Below the pieces are notes generated by a model that had not been told where the DNA came from, did not search any database, and saw only the letters and a list, made by a program, of their open reading frames with translations. A stretch of DNA of 29,171 nt, taken from positions 1 to 29,171 of the forward strand of contig JAQGAU010000394.1 in NCBI GenBank assembly GCA_034698045.1. Reading direction: 5' to 3'. Source of the DNA: Paramacrobiotus richtersi (taxonomy: Eukaryota > Tardigrada > Eutardigrada > Parachela > Macrobiotidae). The translations under genes and the position numbers were made by a program. Positions 29,160 through 29,171 of the stretch are shown here, one piece after another (positions within the stretch are counted from its first letter, which is position 1; every line of letters starts with the position of its first letter).

Positions 29160-29171
29160 GGGGGGGGGGGG
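29160..29171. repeat. Terminal poly-G run
   Basis: Twelve G at the very end of the window after a C-rich stretch. Most likely a contig edge or read artefact, but a real homopolymer cannot be excluded. Confidence 0.7.

Overview
This looks like invertebrate animal nuclear DNA and may be a whole assembly contig, because it ends in a run of twelve G. It is not bacterial. The evidence is one clearly spliced gene with GT-AG introns, three decayed LINE-type retroelements, a Mutator-like (MULE) DNA-transposon derivative carrying a FLYWCH zinc finger, a Helitron-like terminus, several long inverted-repeat (foldback) elements and tandem satellites. I cannot name the species, and I found no rRNA, tRNA, CRISPR array or bacterial operon.

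Layout. 1-2200: simple repeats, then a 1.65 kb foldback element whose left arm carries a 15-bp tandem array. 2702-10140 (minus): a CR1/L2/Jockey-type LINE broken by decay, an internal deletion and nested insertions. Its ORF1 (9078-10012), endonuclease end plus linker (7468-8308) and reverse transcriptase (2906-4558) lie in order. A 769-bp FLYWCH-encoding MULE derivative (8309-9077, 8-bp target duplication) and about 2.9 kb of other DNA (about 4566-7447, holding a MITE with 150-bp inverted repeats) are inserted in it. 10606-11515: a minisatellite interrupted by a Helitron-like end. 12300-14145 (plus): an R2-like LINE with a C-terminal restriction-like endonuclease, inactivated. 14146-16130: no firm gene, some weak exon candidates. 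16130-17262 (plus): the 3' end of a second CR1/L2-type LINE with a (TAC)n tail. 18031-19468: a large foldback element with embedded perfect palindromes.

20664-24276 (minus) holds the one convincing host gene: eight exons with matching splice phases, 379 residues, family not recognised. An inverted duplication of about 500 bp sits in its third intron and brings a sense-strand splice-donor consensus. 24277-28331 contains short exon candidates (some Cys-rich with Cx3Cx5C spacing), a TA-flanked MITE at 25715-25901 and a 47-bp direct repeat pair. 28332-29110 is a nine-copy satellite of 84-88 bp units with a hairpin in each.

The genes do not form a pathway. The window is a repeat-rich stretch around a single intact gene, and the nesting gives a partial history: LINE insertion, internal LINE deletion, then MULE insertion.
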